Of a stretch of DNA of 64,000 bases, positions 25,942 to 35,071 are shown piece after piece. Source of the DNA: Rikenellaceae bacterium (lineage in GTDB: Bacteria; Bacteroidota; Bacteroidia; Bacteroidales; Rikenellaceae). The notes beneath the pieces were generated by a model that made no database searches, was not told the DNA's origin, and saw nothing but the letters and a program-made list of their open reading frames with translations. Position 1 is the first letter of the stretch; each line of letters starts with the position of its first letter. Both the position numbers and the translations under genes were made by a program. The stretch is taken from positions 62,001 to 126,000 of the forward strand of contig SUZL01000003.1 of assembly GCA_015059925.1 (NCBI GenBank), written 5' to 3'.

Positions 25942-27102
25942 ATGAAAAAGTTTTTACTTTCTATCGCTATTGTAGCGTTCTCTGCGAGCAGCGTTTTCGC
26001 TCAGGAGAATTCAGCTGAGAAGCTTCGCTGGAAAGGTATTATGAACAACAGTTTCTGGTCAAACTGGGAGCTTTCGATTGGTGGCGGTATTAACGCAACT
26101 GGTTGGAACGACTGGATGAAGGATCAGGGTGATTTCTCTGACAACGTAGGTTGGCAGATCGAGGGTAGCCTTACCAAGTGGTTCAACCCCATCGTAGGTG
26201 CTCGTTTGCAGGTTGCTGGTGGTCAGATCAGCCCCGCTACCAAGACTACTACTTATGAGAGCAAGTGGGTTATGCCTCACGTTGACGCTGTTGTAAACCT
26301 CTCTAACTGGATTGGTGGCTACCGCGAGGATCGTGTTTACTACGCTAAGGTATTCGCAGGTTTCGGCGTAAGCGTTGTAGATGTTAACGATAATGCTGGT
26401 ACCGGTTTCGGTTTCGCTTCAGGTTTGATCAACACCTTCCGTCTTTGCAAGGCTTTGGATCTGAACATCGAGTTGAAGAGCATCCTGACTCCCGCTCGTG
26501 ATCTTCCCGTAGATCTCAATATGAAGAGTGGTGAGTACGGTCAGATGTATTCTGCAACCATCGGTCTTACCTACCGCTTCAACAAGCGCGACTGGAACAA
26601 GGCTTACTCACAGGAGGAGGTTGATGGCTACTTGGCTTCAATCGCAGCTCTGGAGGCTGGTTTGGCAGATGCACACCGCAACGAGGGTAAGTTGGCAGAG
26701 CGTTTGGCTGCTCAGAAGGCTGCTACCGATCAGGCATTGAAGGACAACGAGGCATTGCGTGCTGAGTTGGCTAAGAAGAAGCCCGCTATCGGTTCTTCAG
26801 CAGTATTCTTCAACTTCGACAGCGCACGTCTGTTGGATCGTGCTAAGTCGCAGATGCAGCTCATTAAGGAGAACATCGCAGCTGCTCCCAAGGATCAGGT
26901 ATTCACCATCGTTGGTCACGCTGATGTTAAGACTGGTTCTGCAGAGTACAACCAGAAGCTCTCTGAGAAGCGCGCTAAGGCTGTTTACGATTACTTGATC
27001 GAGCAGGGTGTTAACAAGGATCAGCTCACTTGGAAGGGTGTTGGTTCTACTCAGAACATCTTCCCCATCAACAACACCAACCGCGTTGTTATCGTAAAGT
27101 AA
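25942..27102 (+). CDS. OmpA-family outer-membrane protein
   Basis: This 386-residue protein starts with a signal peptide (MKKFLLSIAIVAFSASSVFAQ). An N-terminal beta-barrel of about 200 residues ends near 'ATIGLTYRFNKRDWN'. A coiled-coil linker follows (about 230-275, Ala/Leu/Lys/Glu-rich). Residues 277-386 are the peptidoglycan-binding OmpA domain: 'FFNFDSARLLDRAK', 'VGHADVKTGSAEYNQKLSEKRAKAV', 'NNTNRVVIV'. Codons are noticeably richer in T-ending forms (GGT, GCT, GTT) than in neighbouring genes, a sign of very high expression. It anchors the outer membrane to the cell wall. Confidence 0.93.
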   Translation: MKKFLLSIAIVAFSASSVFAQENSAEKLRWKGIMNNSFWSNWELSIGGGINATGWNDWMKDQGDFSDNVGWQIEGSLTKWFNPIVGARLQVAGGQISPATKTTTYESKWVMPHVDAVVNLSNWIGGYREDRVYYAKVFAGFGVSVVDVNDNAGTGFGFASGLINTFRLCKALDLNIELKSILTPARDLPVDLNMKSGEYGQMYSATIGLTYRFNKRDWNKAYSQEEVDGYLASIAALEAGLADAHRNEGKLAERLAAQKAATDQALKDNEALRAELAKKKPAIGSSAVFFNFDSARLLDRAKSQMQLIKENIAAAPKDQVFTIVGHADVKTGSAEYNQKLSEKRAKAVYDYLIEQGVNKDQLTWKGVGSTQNIFPINNTNRVVIVK

Positions 27103-27120
27103 TTTAGACGATATAAATTG

Positions 27121-27152
27121 AAAAGGCTCACTCCATCGGGTGAGCCTTTTTT
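27121..27152 (+). terminator. terminator of the OmpA-like gene
   Basis: AAAAGGCTCACTC CATC GGGTGAGCCTTTTTT. Confidence 0.9.
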
Positions 27153-27206
27153 GTTGGGGTGGGGGAGAGAGGACGGGTATTGGCTAAGTTTGGCCATTAT
27201 GCCAGA

Positions 27207-27233
27207 AAAGGGTGCCTATGATTGGGCACCCTT
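27207..27233 (-). terminator. terminator of the minus-strand glycosyltransferase
   Basis: AAGGGTGCC ... GGCACCCTT is followed on the minus strand by TTCTGGC. The T run is short, so the call is moderate. Confidence 0.65.
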
Positions 27234-27239
27234 ACTATT

Positions 27240-28142
27240 TTATTCAGACCATAATCCTCGTGTTATATTCCAGCGCATAAGCACAAGATAATAGGCTTTG
27301 CTCCAGCGAAGCGTCAGCAGATACCATAGGCAGAGCAGCAACGTAGCGGCCCACTTCACTATCTCCTTAAGGCGCACACGCCCCTTGCGGTGGTAGTAGC
27401 GGGCACGTCGCAACTGGCTCACGCCCACGTTATAGCTCAGGCGGGCGAGGTACTTAGCCGAGAGCTTCTCCTCGGGGATGATATGATACATCACGGCCTT
27501 GGGCACATAATAATACTTCGCTCCGGCGATTTGCAGGCGCTCGAACAGATCGCTCTCCTCGCCGCCGACAAGCGAGTCGCCTACATATCCGAGCGAGGTG
27601 TCGAACACACCATAGCGGCGCACGGCATCGCGTCGCAGAGCCATATTTCCGCCTCCGGGCACACGACCGCGCGGGAACTCGCGCACCTCACTGCCGAAAT
27701 ACATCGTATTGGCAATCGGGCGCTCGGTATAGGTGGACATCCATCGGGGACGGCCCGTAGGATACTCCGCAACGATGGGGCCTCCGGCTGCCATTGCGTC
27801 GGGCGTAGAGTCGAACAGGTCGATGTAGGCCGCGATGAACTCGGGCGCGATGCGTTCATCATCGTCGATGATGGCGACGTATTGCCCCACGCTCTCGCTG
27901 ATGCCTCGGTTGCGGGCGTAGGAGAGGCCCTGATTGGTCTCCACGACCATACGGATATTATGCTCGGGGTGGCGCGCAACGAAACGATTAAAGCGTTCGA
28001 CGGTGTCGTCGGTCGAGTTGTTATTGACCACGACGCACTCCCACTCCTTAAGGGGAGCGTTCTGACAGACAACCGATTCGAGCACCTGAACGAGCGACTG
28101 CGAGCGGTTGTAGGTGGCAATTACAAGCGATAATCTTACCAT
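27240..28142 (-). CDS. family 2 glycosyltransferase
   Basis: This 300-residue GT-A enzyme starts MVRLSLVIATYNRSQSL. VNNNSTDDT and AIIDDDERIAPEF (DxD-type metal site) are standard GT2 motifs. A pair of hydrophobic segments near residues 260-285 suggests membrane attachment. The frame runs open far upstream, but the ATG at 28142 fits the family. TATATTTG lies just upstream on the minus strand (28162-28169). No other glycan genes are adjacent, so the pathway is unknown. Confidence 0.87.
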   Translation of the reverse strand: MVRLSLVIATYNRSQSLVQVLESVVCQNAPLKEWECVVVNNNSTDDTVERFNRFVARHPEHNIRMVVETNQGLSYARNRGISESVGQYVAIIDDDERIAPEFIAAYIDLFDSTPDAMAAGGPIVAEYPTGRPRWMSTYTERPIANTMYFGSEVREFPRGRVPGGGNMALRRDAVRRYGVFDTSLGYVGDSLVGGEESDLFERLQIAGAKYYYVPKAVMYHIIPEEKLSAKYLARLSYNVGVSQLRRARYYHRKGRVRLKEIVKWAATLLLCLWYLLTLRWSKAYYLVLMRWNITRGLWSE

Positions 28143-28228
28143 AATTCTACCTCTTAAAATACAAATATACAAATTTCGCGCGATATTGTGCCAATCGTAG
28201 GGCGATCTTTTCGCATATATAGGCGCTG

Positions 28229-28252
28229 TTTGATATGTTTTATGTATCTTTG
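28229..28252 (+). promoter_or_regulatory. putative promoter of nhaC
   Basis: TTTG, 12 nt and TATCTTTG lie 20 nt before the start codon. Confidence 0.5.
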
Positions 28253-28272
28253 TCCGATCAAAAAAAATCATT

Positions 28273-29742
28273 ATGAGCAATAACCGACCTACGCGACAAC
28301 CCTCTGTCCTGATGTCAATCATCCCGCTTGCGGTGCTGGTGATATTTCTGGCCCTGACGATAAAACTCTTCGGAGGCGACTCCATAGCGGGCGGAAGTCA
28401 GCTCGCACTGCTGACCGCCTCGGCCGTATGTACGGCAATGGCAATCGGCATCTACCGCTGCTCGTGGCAACAGTTGGAGGAGGCGTTCGTGGAGAATATG
28501 CGCAACGCAACGCCTGCGCTGCTGATCCTGCTTCTGATCGGTGCTATCGCGGGAACGTGGATGGCCAGTGGCGTCATTCCGACGCTGATCTACTACGGAC
28601 TGAAGATTCTGCACCCCTCGATATTTCTGCCCGCGACGTGCATCATCTGCGCCATCATTTCGCTGCTGACGGGATCGTCGTGGACGACGGTTGCCACGAT
28701 CGGCGTGGCGCTGCTCGGCATTGGCCGCGCACTCGGTTTCGAGGATGGATGGGTGGCAGGAGCGATCATCTCGGGCGCGTACTTCGGCGACAAGATCTCG
28801 CTGATGAGCGACACCACTGTGCTGGCCTCATCGACCTCGGAGGTGCCCGTATTCAAGCATATCAAATATCTGATGATCACCACAACGCCGGCAATGATAA
28901 TCGCCCTTGTGGTATATTGCATCGTAGGCCTCTCAGGAACGCACACAGCCGAGGCCAACACCGTAGCCATCGAGCAGGCGTTAAATGCGACGTTCAACAT
29001 CTCGCCGTGGCTACTCGTCGTGCCGATGATTACGGGACTGCTCATCGCAAAGCGCCTGCCCGCGATCATTACGCTCTTCACCTCGGCAGCCATTGCAGCC
29101 GTTGCAATGATCATCTTCCAGCCCGAAATCGTGCTGGCCATAACGGGTGATGGCGCGGCATCGGCCCTAACATCGATCGAGGCGATAGTCATCGCTGCCA
29201 CGTCGGAGACCTCCGTAGAGACGGGCAATGCGCTGCTGAACGAGCTGGTGGCAACGCGAGGTATGGGCGGAATGATGAATACCGTCTGGCTCATTATCTG
29301 CGCAATGTGCTTCGGAGGTGTGATGTATGGCAGCGGTATGCTCTCGGCCATCACACAGCTATTCGTGCGTATGGCTCGCCGCACGGTGAGCGTCGTGGGT
29401 TCGACCGTATGTTCGGGAATCTTCTTCAACCTTACGACGGGCGATCAGTACATCTCGATCATCCTGACGAGCAACCTCTTCCGCCGCCTCTACGACGACC
29501 GCCATCTGGAGCGTCGTCTGCTGAGCCGAAGTGTCGAGGACTCGGCGACGGTAACGTCGGTGCTGATTCCGTGGAACTCGTGCGGTATGGCACAATCGAC
29601 CGTGCTGGGCGTGGCAACGCTGACCTATTTGCCCTACTGTATATTTAATCTGGTGAGTCCGCTGATGTCGATACTGATGGCGACAATAGGATATAAGATA
29701 TTCAAAACCAACGCAAATGAAGAATCAACTGATAATATTTGA
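28273..29742 (+). CDS. NhaC-family Na+/H+ antiporter
   Basis: This 489-residue inner-membrane protein has about 11-12 hydrophobic helices. 'SGAYFGDKISLMSDTTVLASS' (near residues 175-195) and 'SWTTVATIGVALLGIG' are characteristic of NhaC-type exchangers. 'SVEDSATVTSVLIPWNSCG' near the C-terminus is the second conserved half-site. Substrates in the family are Na+/H+ or malate-lactate/Na+, which cannot be resolved here. Its last 26 nt overlap the HAD phosphatase gene. Confidence 0.9.
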   Translation: MSNNRPTRQPSVLMSIIPLAVLVIFLALTIKLFGGDSIAGGSQLALLTASAVCTAMAIGIYRCSWQQLEEAFVENMRNATPALLILLLIGAIAGTWMASGVIPTLIYYGLKILHPSIFLPATCIICAIISLLTGSSWTTVATIGVALLGIGRALGFEDGWVAGAIISGAYFGDKISLMSDTTVLASSTSEVPVFKHIKYLMITTTPAMIIALVVYCIVGLSGTHTAEANTVAIEQALNATFNISPWLLVVPMITGLLIAKRLPAIITLFTSAAIAAVAMIIFQPEIVLAITGDGAASALTSIEAIVIAATSETSVETGNALLNELVATRGMGGMMNTVWLIICAMCFGGVMYGSGMLSAITQLFVRMARRTVSVVGSTVCSGIFFNLTTGDQYISIILTSNLFRRLYDDRHLERRLLSRSVEDSATVTSVLIPWNSCGMAQSTVLGVATLTYLPYCIFNLVSPLMSILMATIGYKIFKTNANEESTDNI

Positions 29743-30373
29743 TCTTGACGGCACGCTGCTGAACACCATCGGTGATCTGGCCGTCGGATGCGACCATATG
29801 CTCTCGCTGCGAGGCCTTCCGACGCACTCGTACGAGGAGTATTGCACCTTCGTTGGCAACGGCATTATGCGGCTTGTCGAGCGCGCCCTGCCCGAGGAGT
29901 TGCGCACGGAGGAGTACGTCAAGGCGGCGCGACGCGACTTTGTGGAGTTCTACATCGACAACATCGATAACCACACGGTGCCATACGAGGGTATGGTGGA
30001 GCTTGTCGAGCAGCTGCAACGCGCGGGGGCGAAGCTGGCCGTTGCGTCGAATAAGTTTCAGGCAGGAACGGAGAAGTTGATTCGTAAGTTTTTCCCCACG
30101 ATCGAGTGGGTTGAGATCTGCGGTAACCGCGAGGGTGTGCCCCTGAAGCCCGACACGGCACTCGTCGATATGATCATCGAGAGGGCGGGCGTAAGGCGCG
30201 AGGCTTGCACGATGGTGGGCGACTCGGCGGTGGATATGCAGACGGCCCGCAACGCCGCCATCCGCTCGGTGGGCGTTAGCTGGGGCTTCCGCTCACGCGA
30301 GGAGCTGGAGCAGGCCGGCGCCGACCACATCGCCGACACGGTAGAGGAGCTATCGGCAATCCTACTAAAATAG
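29717..30373 (+). CDS. HAD-family phosphatase (phosphoglycolate phosphatase-like)
   Basis: This 218-residue HAD hydrolase has motif I DLDGTLLNT (residues 9-17), motif II 'AVASNK', the motif III lysine in 'PLKPD' and motif IV 'MVGDSAVDM'. The helical cap and overall length match Gph. The start lies within the nhaC reading frame, so expression is coupled. The true substrate could be phosphoglycolate or another small phosphate ester. Confidence 0.88.
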   Translation: MKNQLIIFDLDGTLLNTIGDLAVGCDHMLSLRGLPTHSYEEYCTFVGNGIMRLVERALPEELRTEEYVKAARRDFVEFYIDNIDNHTVPYEGMVELVEQLQRAGAKLAVASNKFQAGTEKLIRKFFPTIEWVEICGNREGVPLKPDTALVDMIIERAGVRREACTMVGDSAVDMQTARNAAIRSVGVSWGFRSREELEQAGADHIADTVEELSAILLK

Positions 30374-30374
30374 C

Positions 30375-30410
30375 AAAGCGAGACCTTTCGAGGTCTCGCT
30401 TTTGGTTTTT
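30375..30410 (+). terminator. terminator of the nhaC-HAD operon
   Basis: AAAGCGAGACCT TTCG AGGTCTCGCTTT, followed by TGGTTTTT. The stem is perfect, with a UUCG tetraloop. Confidence 0.9.
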
Positions 30411-30424
30411 AGGGAGAGGGGGGA

Positions 30425-31432
30425 TTACTTTCGATTCTTGATGATCCACTCGGCGATCTGAACGGCGTTAAGTGCTGCACCCTTCTTGATCTGGTCGGCG
30501 ACGCACCAGAACGAGAGGCCGCGCTCCTCGGCCAGATCCTCGCGGATGCGGCCTACATAGACGGGATCCTTGCCAGCGATAAACAGAGGCATAGGGTACT
30601 TATTCTCGGCGGGCTCGTCCACGAGCACCACGCCCTCGGCTGCGGCGAATGCAGCGCGGGCCTCGGCAGCCGACACCTTGCGCTCGGTGCGGAGCCAGAT
30701 GCTCTCTGAGTGGGCGCGCATAACGGGTACGCGCACGCAGGTTGCAGCCACGCGGATGTCGGAGTGCATAATCTTGCGAGTCTCGTTGAACATCTTCATC
30801 TCCTCCTTCGTGTAGTCGTTCTCGGTGAAGACATCGATATGGGGAATCACGTTATAGGCCAGCTGGTGGGCGAACTTCTTGACCGTAGGCTCCTCGCCTG
30901 CAACGATTTGCTCGTACTGATGCTTCAGCTCGGCCATAGCCTGCGCACCGCCACCGCTTGCCGACTGGTAGGTTGCAACGTGTACGGTCTCGATATGCGA
31001 GAGCTTCTCGATGACGTTGAGCGCCACGACCATCTGGATCGTTGTGCAGTTGGGGTTGGCAATGATGTTGCGGGGGGTGTTGAGCGCATCCTCGGCATTG
31101 ACCTCGGGCACTACCAAAGGCACATCCTCGTCCATACGGAAGGCCGACGAGTTGTCGATCATCAGCGTGCCGTGCTTGGTGATGGTCTGCCAGAACTCCT
31201 TCGAGGTAGATGCACCGGCTGATGTGAGGGCGATATCCACGCCCTTGAAGTCGTCGTTGTGCTGCAACAGTTTGACCTCAACCTCTTTGCCTCGGAACAT
31301 ATATTTCGTTCCCGCACTACGCTCCGAGCCAAACAGCAAAAGCTCGTCGATGGGAAAATCCGTTCTCTCATTGAGAATGGTCAGAAACTCCTGACCTACG
31401 GCGCCGCTGGCGCCCACGATAGCAATTTTCAT
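30425..31432 (-). CDS. asd: aspartate-semialdehyde dehydrogenase
   Basis: This 335-residue NADP enzyme makes aspartate semialdehyde for lysine, diaminopimelate, threonine and methionine synthesis. '[13 protein letters not shown]' is the dinucleotide-binding loop. NPNCTT holds the catalytic Cys, and '[10 protein letters not shown]' carries the catalytic His region. It lies 24 nt downstream of the class A PBP gene on the same strand, joining cell-wall precursor supply to cell-wall polymerisation. Confidence 0.95.
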   Translation of the reverse strand: MKIAIVGASGAVGQEFLTILNERTDFPIDELLLFGSERSAGTKYMFRGKEVEVKLLQHNDDFKGVDIALTSAGASTSKEFWQTITKHGTLMIDNSSAFRMDEDVPLVVPEVNAEDALNTPRNIIANPNCTTIQMVVALNVIEKLSHIETVHVATYQSASGGGAQAMAELKHQYEQIVAGEEPTVKKFAHQLAYNVIPHIDVFTENDYTKEEMKMFNETRKIMHSDIRVAATCVRVPVMRAHSESIWLRTERKVSAAEARAAFAAAEGVVLVDEPAENKYPMPLFIAGKDPVYVGRIREDLAEERGLSFWCVADQIKKGAALNAVQIAEWIIKNRK

Positions 31433-31456
31433 ATCCTAATAACCTTTAGTTGTTGT

Positions 31457-33865
31457 CTAATCAAAGAATTCGTCGGGCTCGGCCGTAAGTTGCACCTCGC
31501 CCTCGTCGGGCATCATCTCCTTCGGACAATCGTACGACACCCAGCCCTCGGGACGCGAGAACTTGGCATTGCGGCTCAGGCCCAGATGGGGATCGTCGTA
31601 CGAGCGTTTGAGGAACTCGCCCACGATGGGCAGAGCCATAACGCTACCCTCGCCCTGCGCCTTCAGATGCACCGACTGATCCTCGCCACCTACCCACGAG
31701 CCTGCGACGAGCGTGGGCGTAACGCACATAAACCACGCATCGCGGTTCTCGTTCGAGGTACCCGTCTTGCCGCCGATGTCCATATTGTCGAAGCCAAACT
31801 GCCAAGAGAGTCGGCCTCCCGTACCTGCCGAGATAACGCGCTGGAGCATCGTCAGCATCGTGTAGGCGGTGTGTTTATTGACGGCGTCCTGCGACTGCGG
31901 GATGAAGCTCGAAATGAGGTTGCCCTGACGATCCTCGATTCGCGTAACGAAGATCGGATCGATATGCACGCCCTCATTGACGAAGGTAGAGTAGGTGCTC
32001 ACCAGCTCAAATACATTCGACTCGAAGGCACCCAGACACAATGCGTAGGCGGGGTAGATATAGCTGCGGATACCCATATTGTGCAGGAAGTCGGCGACGG
32101 TCTCGGGCTGCTTGGCCTGTTTCATAATCCACGCCGAGTAGTTGTTGCGCGAGTTGGCCAATCCCCAATACAACGGATGCAGCACGCCATCGTACTCCAC
32201 ATTACCCGCCTCCTTGGGCGACCAGATTCCGGCCGGAGTCTCGATCGAGACAGGGAGATTGGGGGCCATCGTGCAGGGATTCAGTCCCAGCTGGCCGATG
32301 GCGAAGGTGTAGATGAAGGGCTTAACCGTTGATCCGATCTGGCGCTTGCCCTGCTTAGCCATATCGTACTTGAAGTAGCGGAAGTTAGGGCCGCCGACGT
32401 AGGCCTTGACGTGGCCCGAGCGGGGATCCATCGCAACGAGCGAAGCGCGCATAATGCGCTTATGGTGCAGAATCGAGTCGCGCGGTGAGAGCAGCGTATC
32501 GCGCTCGCCCTTGAATGTAAAGATGCGCATCTGGCACTTCTTCTCGAACGAGGCGTAGATATCTTTGTCGCTCATACCGAGCTTCTTATGCTCGCGGTAG
32601 CGATCCGAGTTACGCATCGCACGCTTGATGATGGTCTCGATCTCCTCGGGCTCCAAATCCTGAAACAGTACACCCGTCTGACGTACCTGCGCATCCATAC
32701 GGGGCTGGATGACGGTCTCCATCTGCTTCTGCACAGCCTCCTCGGCGTAGCGCTGCATCGTGGGGTTGATCGTGGTGTAGATGCGTAGGCCGTCGCGGTA
32801 GATGTTGTAGTCCGTGCCGTCGGCCTTCTTATTCTTGTGGCACCAGCCGTAGAGGGGGTTCTCGTCGTACTCCTTAACGGCCTGCTCGTAGTCCCAATCC
32901 GTGAGGAACTGTCGGCGCGTGGGGCGCTCGGCATTCATCACCTGACGCAACATCTCGCGGAAGTAGGTCGCCTCGCCATCGTTGTGCGAGATGGGTTTAT
33001 ACTGGAGCGTGATGGGCAGCGCCGTCAATGAGTCGCACACCTCGCGCGAGATAGCTCCCGCCACACGCATACGGTTGATAACCAGATTGCGTCGCGCCAA
33101 TGCGTTCTCGGGGTTGCGAACGGGAGAGTAGCGCGTGGGGGCATTCACCACACCCACCAGCACAGCCGCCTCCTGAATGTTCAGCTCGTCGGGCGACTTG
33201 CCGAAGAAGGTGCTTGCCGCCGACTTGATACCGAAGGCGTTGGAGCCGTACTCCACCGTATTGAGGTACATCGCCGCGATCTCCTCCTTGGTGTAGTTGT
33301 GCTCGAGCTTAAGGGCCGTGATCCACTCCTTGAACTTCGACTGCACGAGCTTCATCGTGCGGGCCACCTTGCTGCGATTGCGAACCGTATCGCGCGGGAA
33401 GAGGTTTTTGGCCACCTGCTGCGTGATGGTCGAGCCACCACCCTGCGACTGGTCGCGCATAGCGATGGTGCGGATCATAACGCGGAAGAGCGAGGGGATG
33501 TCGATACCCGAGTGGCTGCGGAAGCGCACATCCTCCGTAGAGATCAGCGCCGCCACGACGGGGGGCACGCGATAGCCGTCGAGCATAAGGTGGCGTGTCG
33601 AATCGGCGGGGAAGAGATCCTCGTACTGAACATACGAACGGTTCTGCACGAAGAAGGTGCCGATGACGTGGCCATTGTCGCCATAGATTTCGGTTGCGAG
33701 GTTGCTCTTGGGATTCTCCAACTCCTCGAACGAGGGCATACGGCCGAAGGCTCCCATAGCCGCCAACGTGAGCATCAGAAAACCGAGCGCGATGGGAAAC
33801 ATCACCACCGCCCACATCAGTTTGACTACACGATTCTTATCTTTGAAAAAACTCTTTATATCCAT
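31457..33865 (-). CDS. class A penicillin-binding protein (PBP1A-type)
   Basis: This 802-residue bifunctional enzyme polymerises and cross-links peptidoglycan. One N-terminal membrane helix lies near residues 13-35. The GT51 glycosyltransferase motif 'STEDVRFRSHSGID' contains the catalytic Glu. The transpeptidase motifs are STVK (SxxK), 'SRN' (SxN) and KTGTS. The frame opens 7 codons further upstream, but the ATG at 33865 follows a -7 box at suitable distance. It leads an operon with asd. Confidence 0.94.
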   Translation of the reverse strand: MDIKSFFKDKNRVVKLMWAVVMFPIALGFLMLTLAAMGAFGRMPSFEELENPKSNLATEIYGDNGHVIGTFFVQNRSYVQYEDLFPADSTRHLMLDGYRVPPVVAALISTEDVRFRSHSGIDIPSLFRVMIRTIAMRDQSQGGGSTITQQVAKNLFPRDTVRNRSKVARTMKLVQSKFKEWITALKLEHNYTKEEIAAMYLNTVEYGSNAFGIKSAASTFFGKSPDELNIQEAAVLVGVVNAPTRYSPVRNPENALARRNLVINRMRVAGAISREVCDSLTALPITLQYKPISHNDGEATYFREMLRQVMNAERPTRRQFLTDWDYEQAVKEYDENPLYGWCHKNKKADGTDYNIYRDGLRIYTTINPTMQRYAEEAVQKQMETVIQPRMDAQVRQTGVLFQDLEPEEIETIIKRAMRNSDRYREHKKLGMSDKDIYASFEKKCQMRIFTFKGERDTLLSPRDSILHHKRIMRASLVAMDPRSGHVKAYVGGPNFRYFKYDMAKQGKRQIGSTVKPFIYTFAIGQLGLNPCTMAPNLPVSIETPAGIWSPKEAGNVEYDGVLHPLYWGLANSRNNYSAWIMKQAKQPETVADFLHNMGIRSYIYPAYALCLGAFESNVFELVSTYSTFVNEGVHIDPIFVTRIEDRQGNLISSFIPQSQDAVNKHTAYTMLTMLQRVISAGTGGRLSWQFGFDNMDIGGKTGTSNENRDAWFMCVTPTLVAGSWVGGEDQSVHLKAQGEGSVMALPIVGEFLKRSYDDPHLGLSRNAKFSRPEGWVSYDCPKEMMPDEGEVQLTAEPDEFFD

Positions 33866-33883
33866 CTTAGTATAATAAACGTA

Positions 33884-33942
33884 CAAAGATAAGATTTATT
33901 TCGCAACTTATAGGGCGATTTGGCCCAGAAATGTTATCTTTG
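33884..33942. promoter_or_regulatory. divergent promoters for the PBP gene (-) and the acyltransferase gene (+)
   Basis: Minus strand: GTTG, 12 nt, TATCTTTG (33884-33906). Plus strand: TTTG (33919-33922), 12 nt, TATCTTTG (33935-33942). Both use the short 12-nt spacing. Confidence 0.5.
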
Positions 33943-33981
33943 CTTGATTTTAATCTATCCCCACCCAAAAAACATAGCATT

Positions 33982-35070
33982 ATGAAACGAGTCGTTTTTC
34001 TTGATTACATCCGTATTCTGGCCTGTCTGATGGTGATTGTCGTTCACGCCAGCGAGAACTTCTACGGCGTGCTCGGAGTGGGCAGTATGGCCGGCCCGCA
34101 GTCGCTGCTTGCGAGCGAAGCCGATAGGTTGTGGGTGTCAATATATGACGGAGTGTCGCGTATGGCGGTGCCGCTGTTTGTTATGGTATCGGCCTACCTG
34201 CTTGTCCCTCTGGCCGAAGGGGTTACGATGCGTGCGTTCTACAAGCGCCGCGCCGAGCGTGTACTCGTTCCTTTTGCCTGCTTTATGGTGCTATATTCGG
34301 TGCTGCCTCTGCTCTGGGGTGCTACGGACGCGGCTACGGCTGTGATGGATCTGAAGCGTCTGCCGCTGAACTTCCCCTCGCTGGCTGCGCACTTCTGGTT
34401 TATGTATCCTCTGATCGGTCTATATCTCTTTATGCCAATAATCTCGCCGTGGCTCAAGACGGCCAGCCGCCGCGAGGAGCAGTTTGTGATTCTGCTCTTT
34501 CTGATCTCGACCTGTATGCCCTACCTGAACCACTTCTTCGGCGAGGTGTGGGGACAATGTTTCTGGAATGAGTATCACCTGCTGTGGAACTTCTCAGGAT
34601 ATATCGGCTATTTGGTGCTGGCGCACTACATCCGATTCCACATCGACTGGGACAGCAAGCGTCGCCTTGTAGTTGGCGGAGCGCTTACGCTCGTCGCTGC
34701 CATCGTAACCATCCTGACGTTCTACGTTCAGGCCACACCCGGGGTGAACCACTCAACGCCCGTACTCGAGCTGGGCTGGACATTCTGCACCATCAACTGC
34801 GTGGCTATGACCGTCGGAGCGTTCCTTATGCTGAGCGCAATTCGTTCTGTCAAGACGCCCAAGTGGGTGGCCGAGATGTCGAAGATGAGTTTTGGCATCT
34901 ATCTGATACATATTTTCTGGATTGGAATGTGGGTTACGCTCTTCAAGGATCAGATGGCTATGCCCTCGGTGGCGGCTATTCCCGCCATCACGATAGCTAC
35001 GTTCATCTGCAGCTACCTCACCACCAAGCTGATCTCATTTATCCCCCACAGCCGCTGGATTATCGGATAG
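33982..35070 (+). CDS. acyltransferase family 3 membrane protein
   Basis: This 362-residue protein has about 10 transmembrane helices. It begins FLDYIRILACLMVIVVHA, in which the Asp-Arg pair and the His correspond to the conserved catalytic region of Acyl_transf_3 (OafA/WecH-like) enzymes. 'WFMYPLIGLYLFMPII' and 'SFGIYLIHIFWI' are further family signatures. It probably O-acetylates a surface glycan or lipid. It stands alone, with a promoter of its own. Confidence 0.88.
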   Translation: MKRVVFLDYIRILACLMVIVVHASENFYGVLGVGSMAGPQSLLASEADRLWVSIYDGVSRMAVPLFVMVSAYLLVPLAEGVTMRAFYKRRAERVLVPFACFMVLYSVLPLLWGATDAATAVMDLKRLPLNFPSLAAHFWFMYPLIGLYLFMPIISPWLKTASRREEQFVILLFLISTCMPYLNHFFGEVWGQCFWNEYHLLWNFSGYIGYLVLAHYIRFHIDWDSKRRLVVGGALTLVAAIVTILTFYVQATPGVNHSTPVLELGWTFCTINCVAMTVGAFLMLSAIRSVKTPKWVAEMSKMSFGIYLIHIFWIGMWVTLFKDQMAMPSVAAIPAITIATFICSYLTTKLISFIPHSRWIIG

Positions 35071-35071
35071 C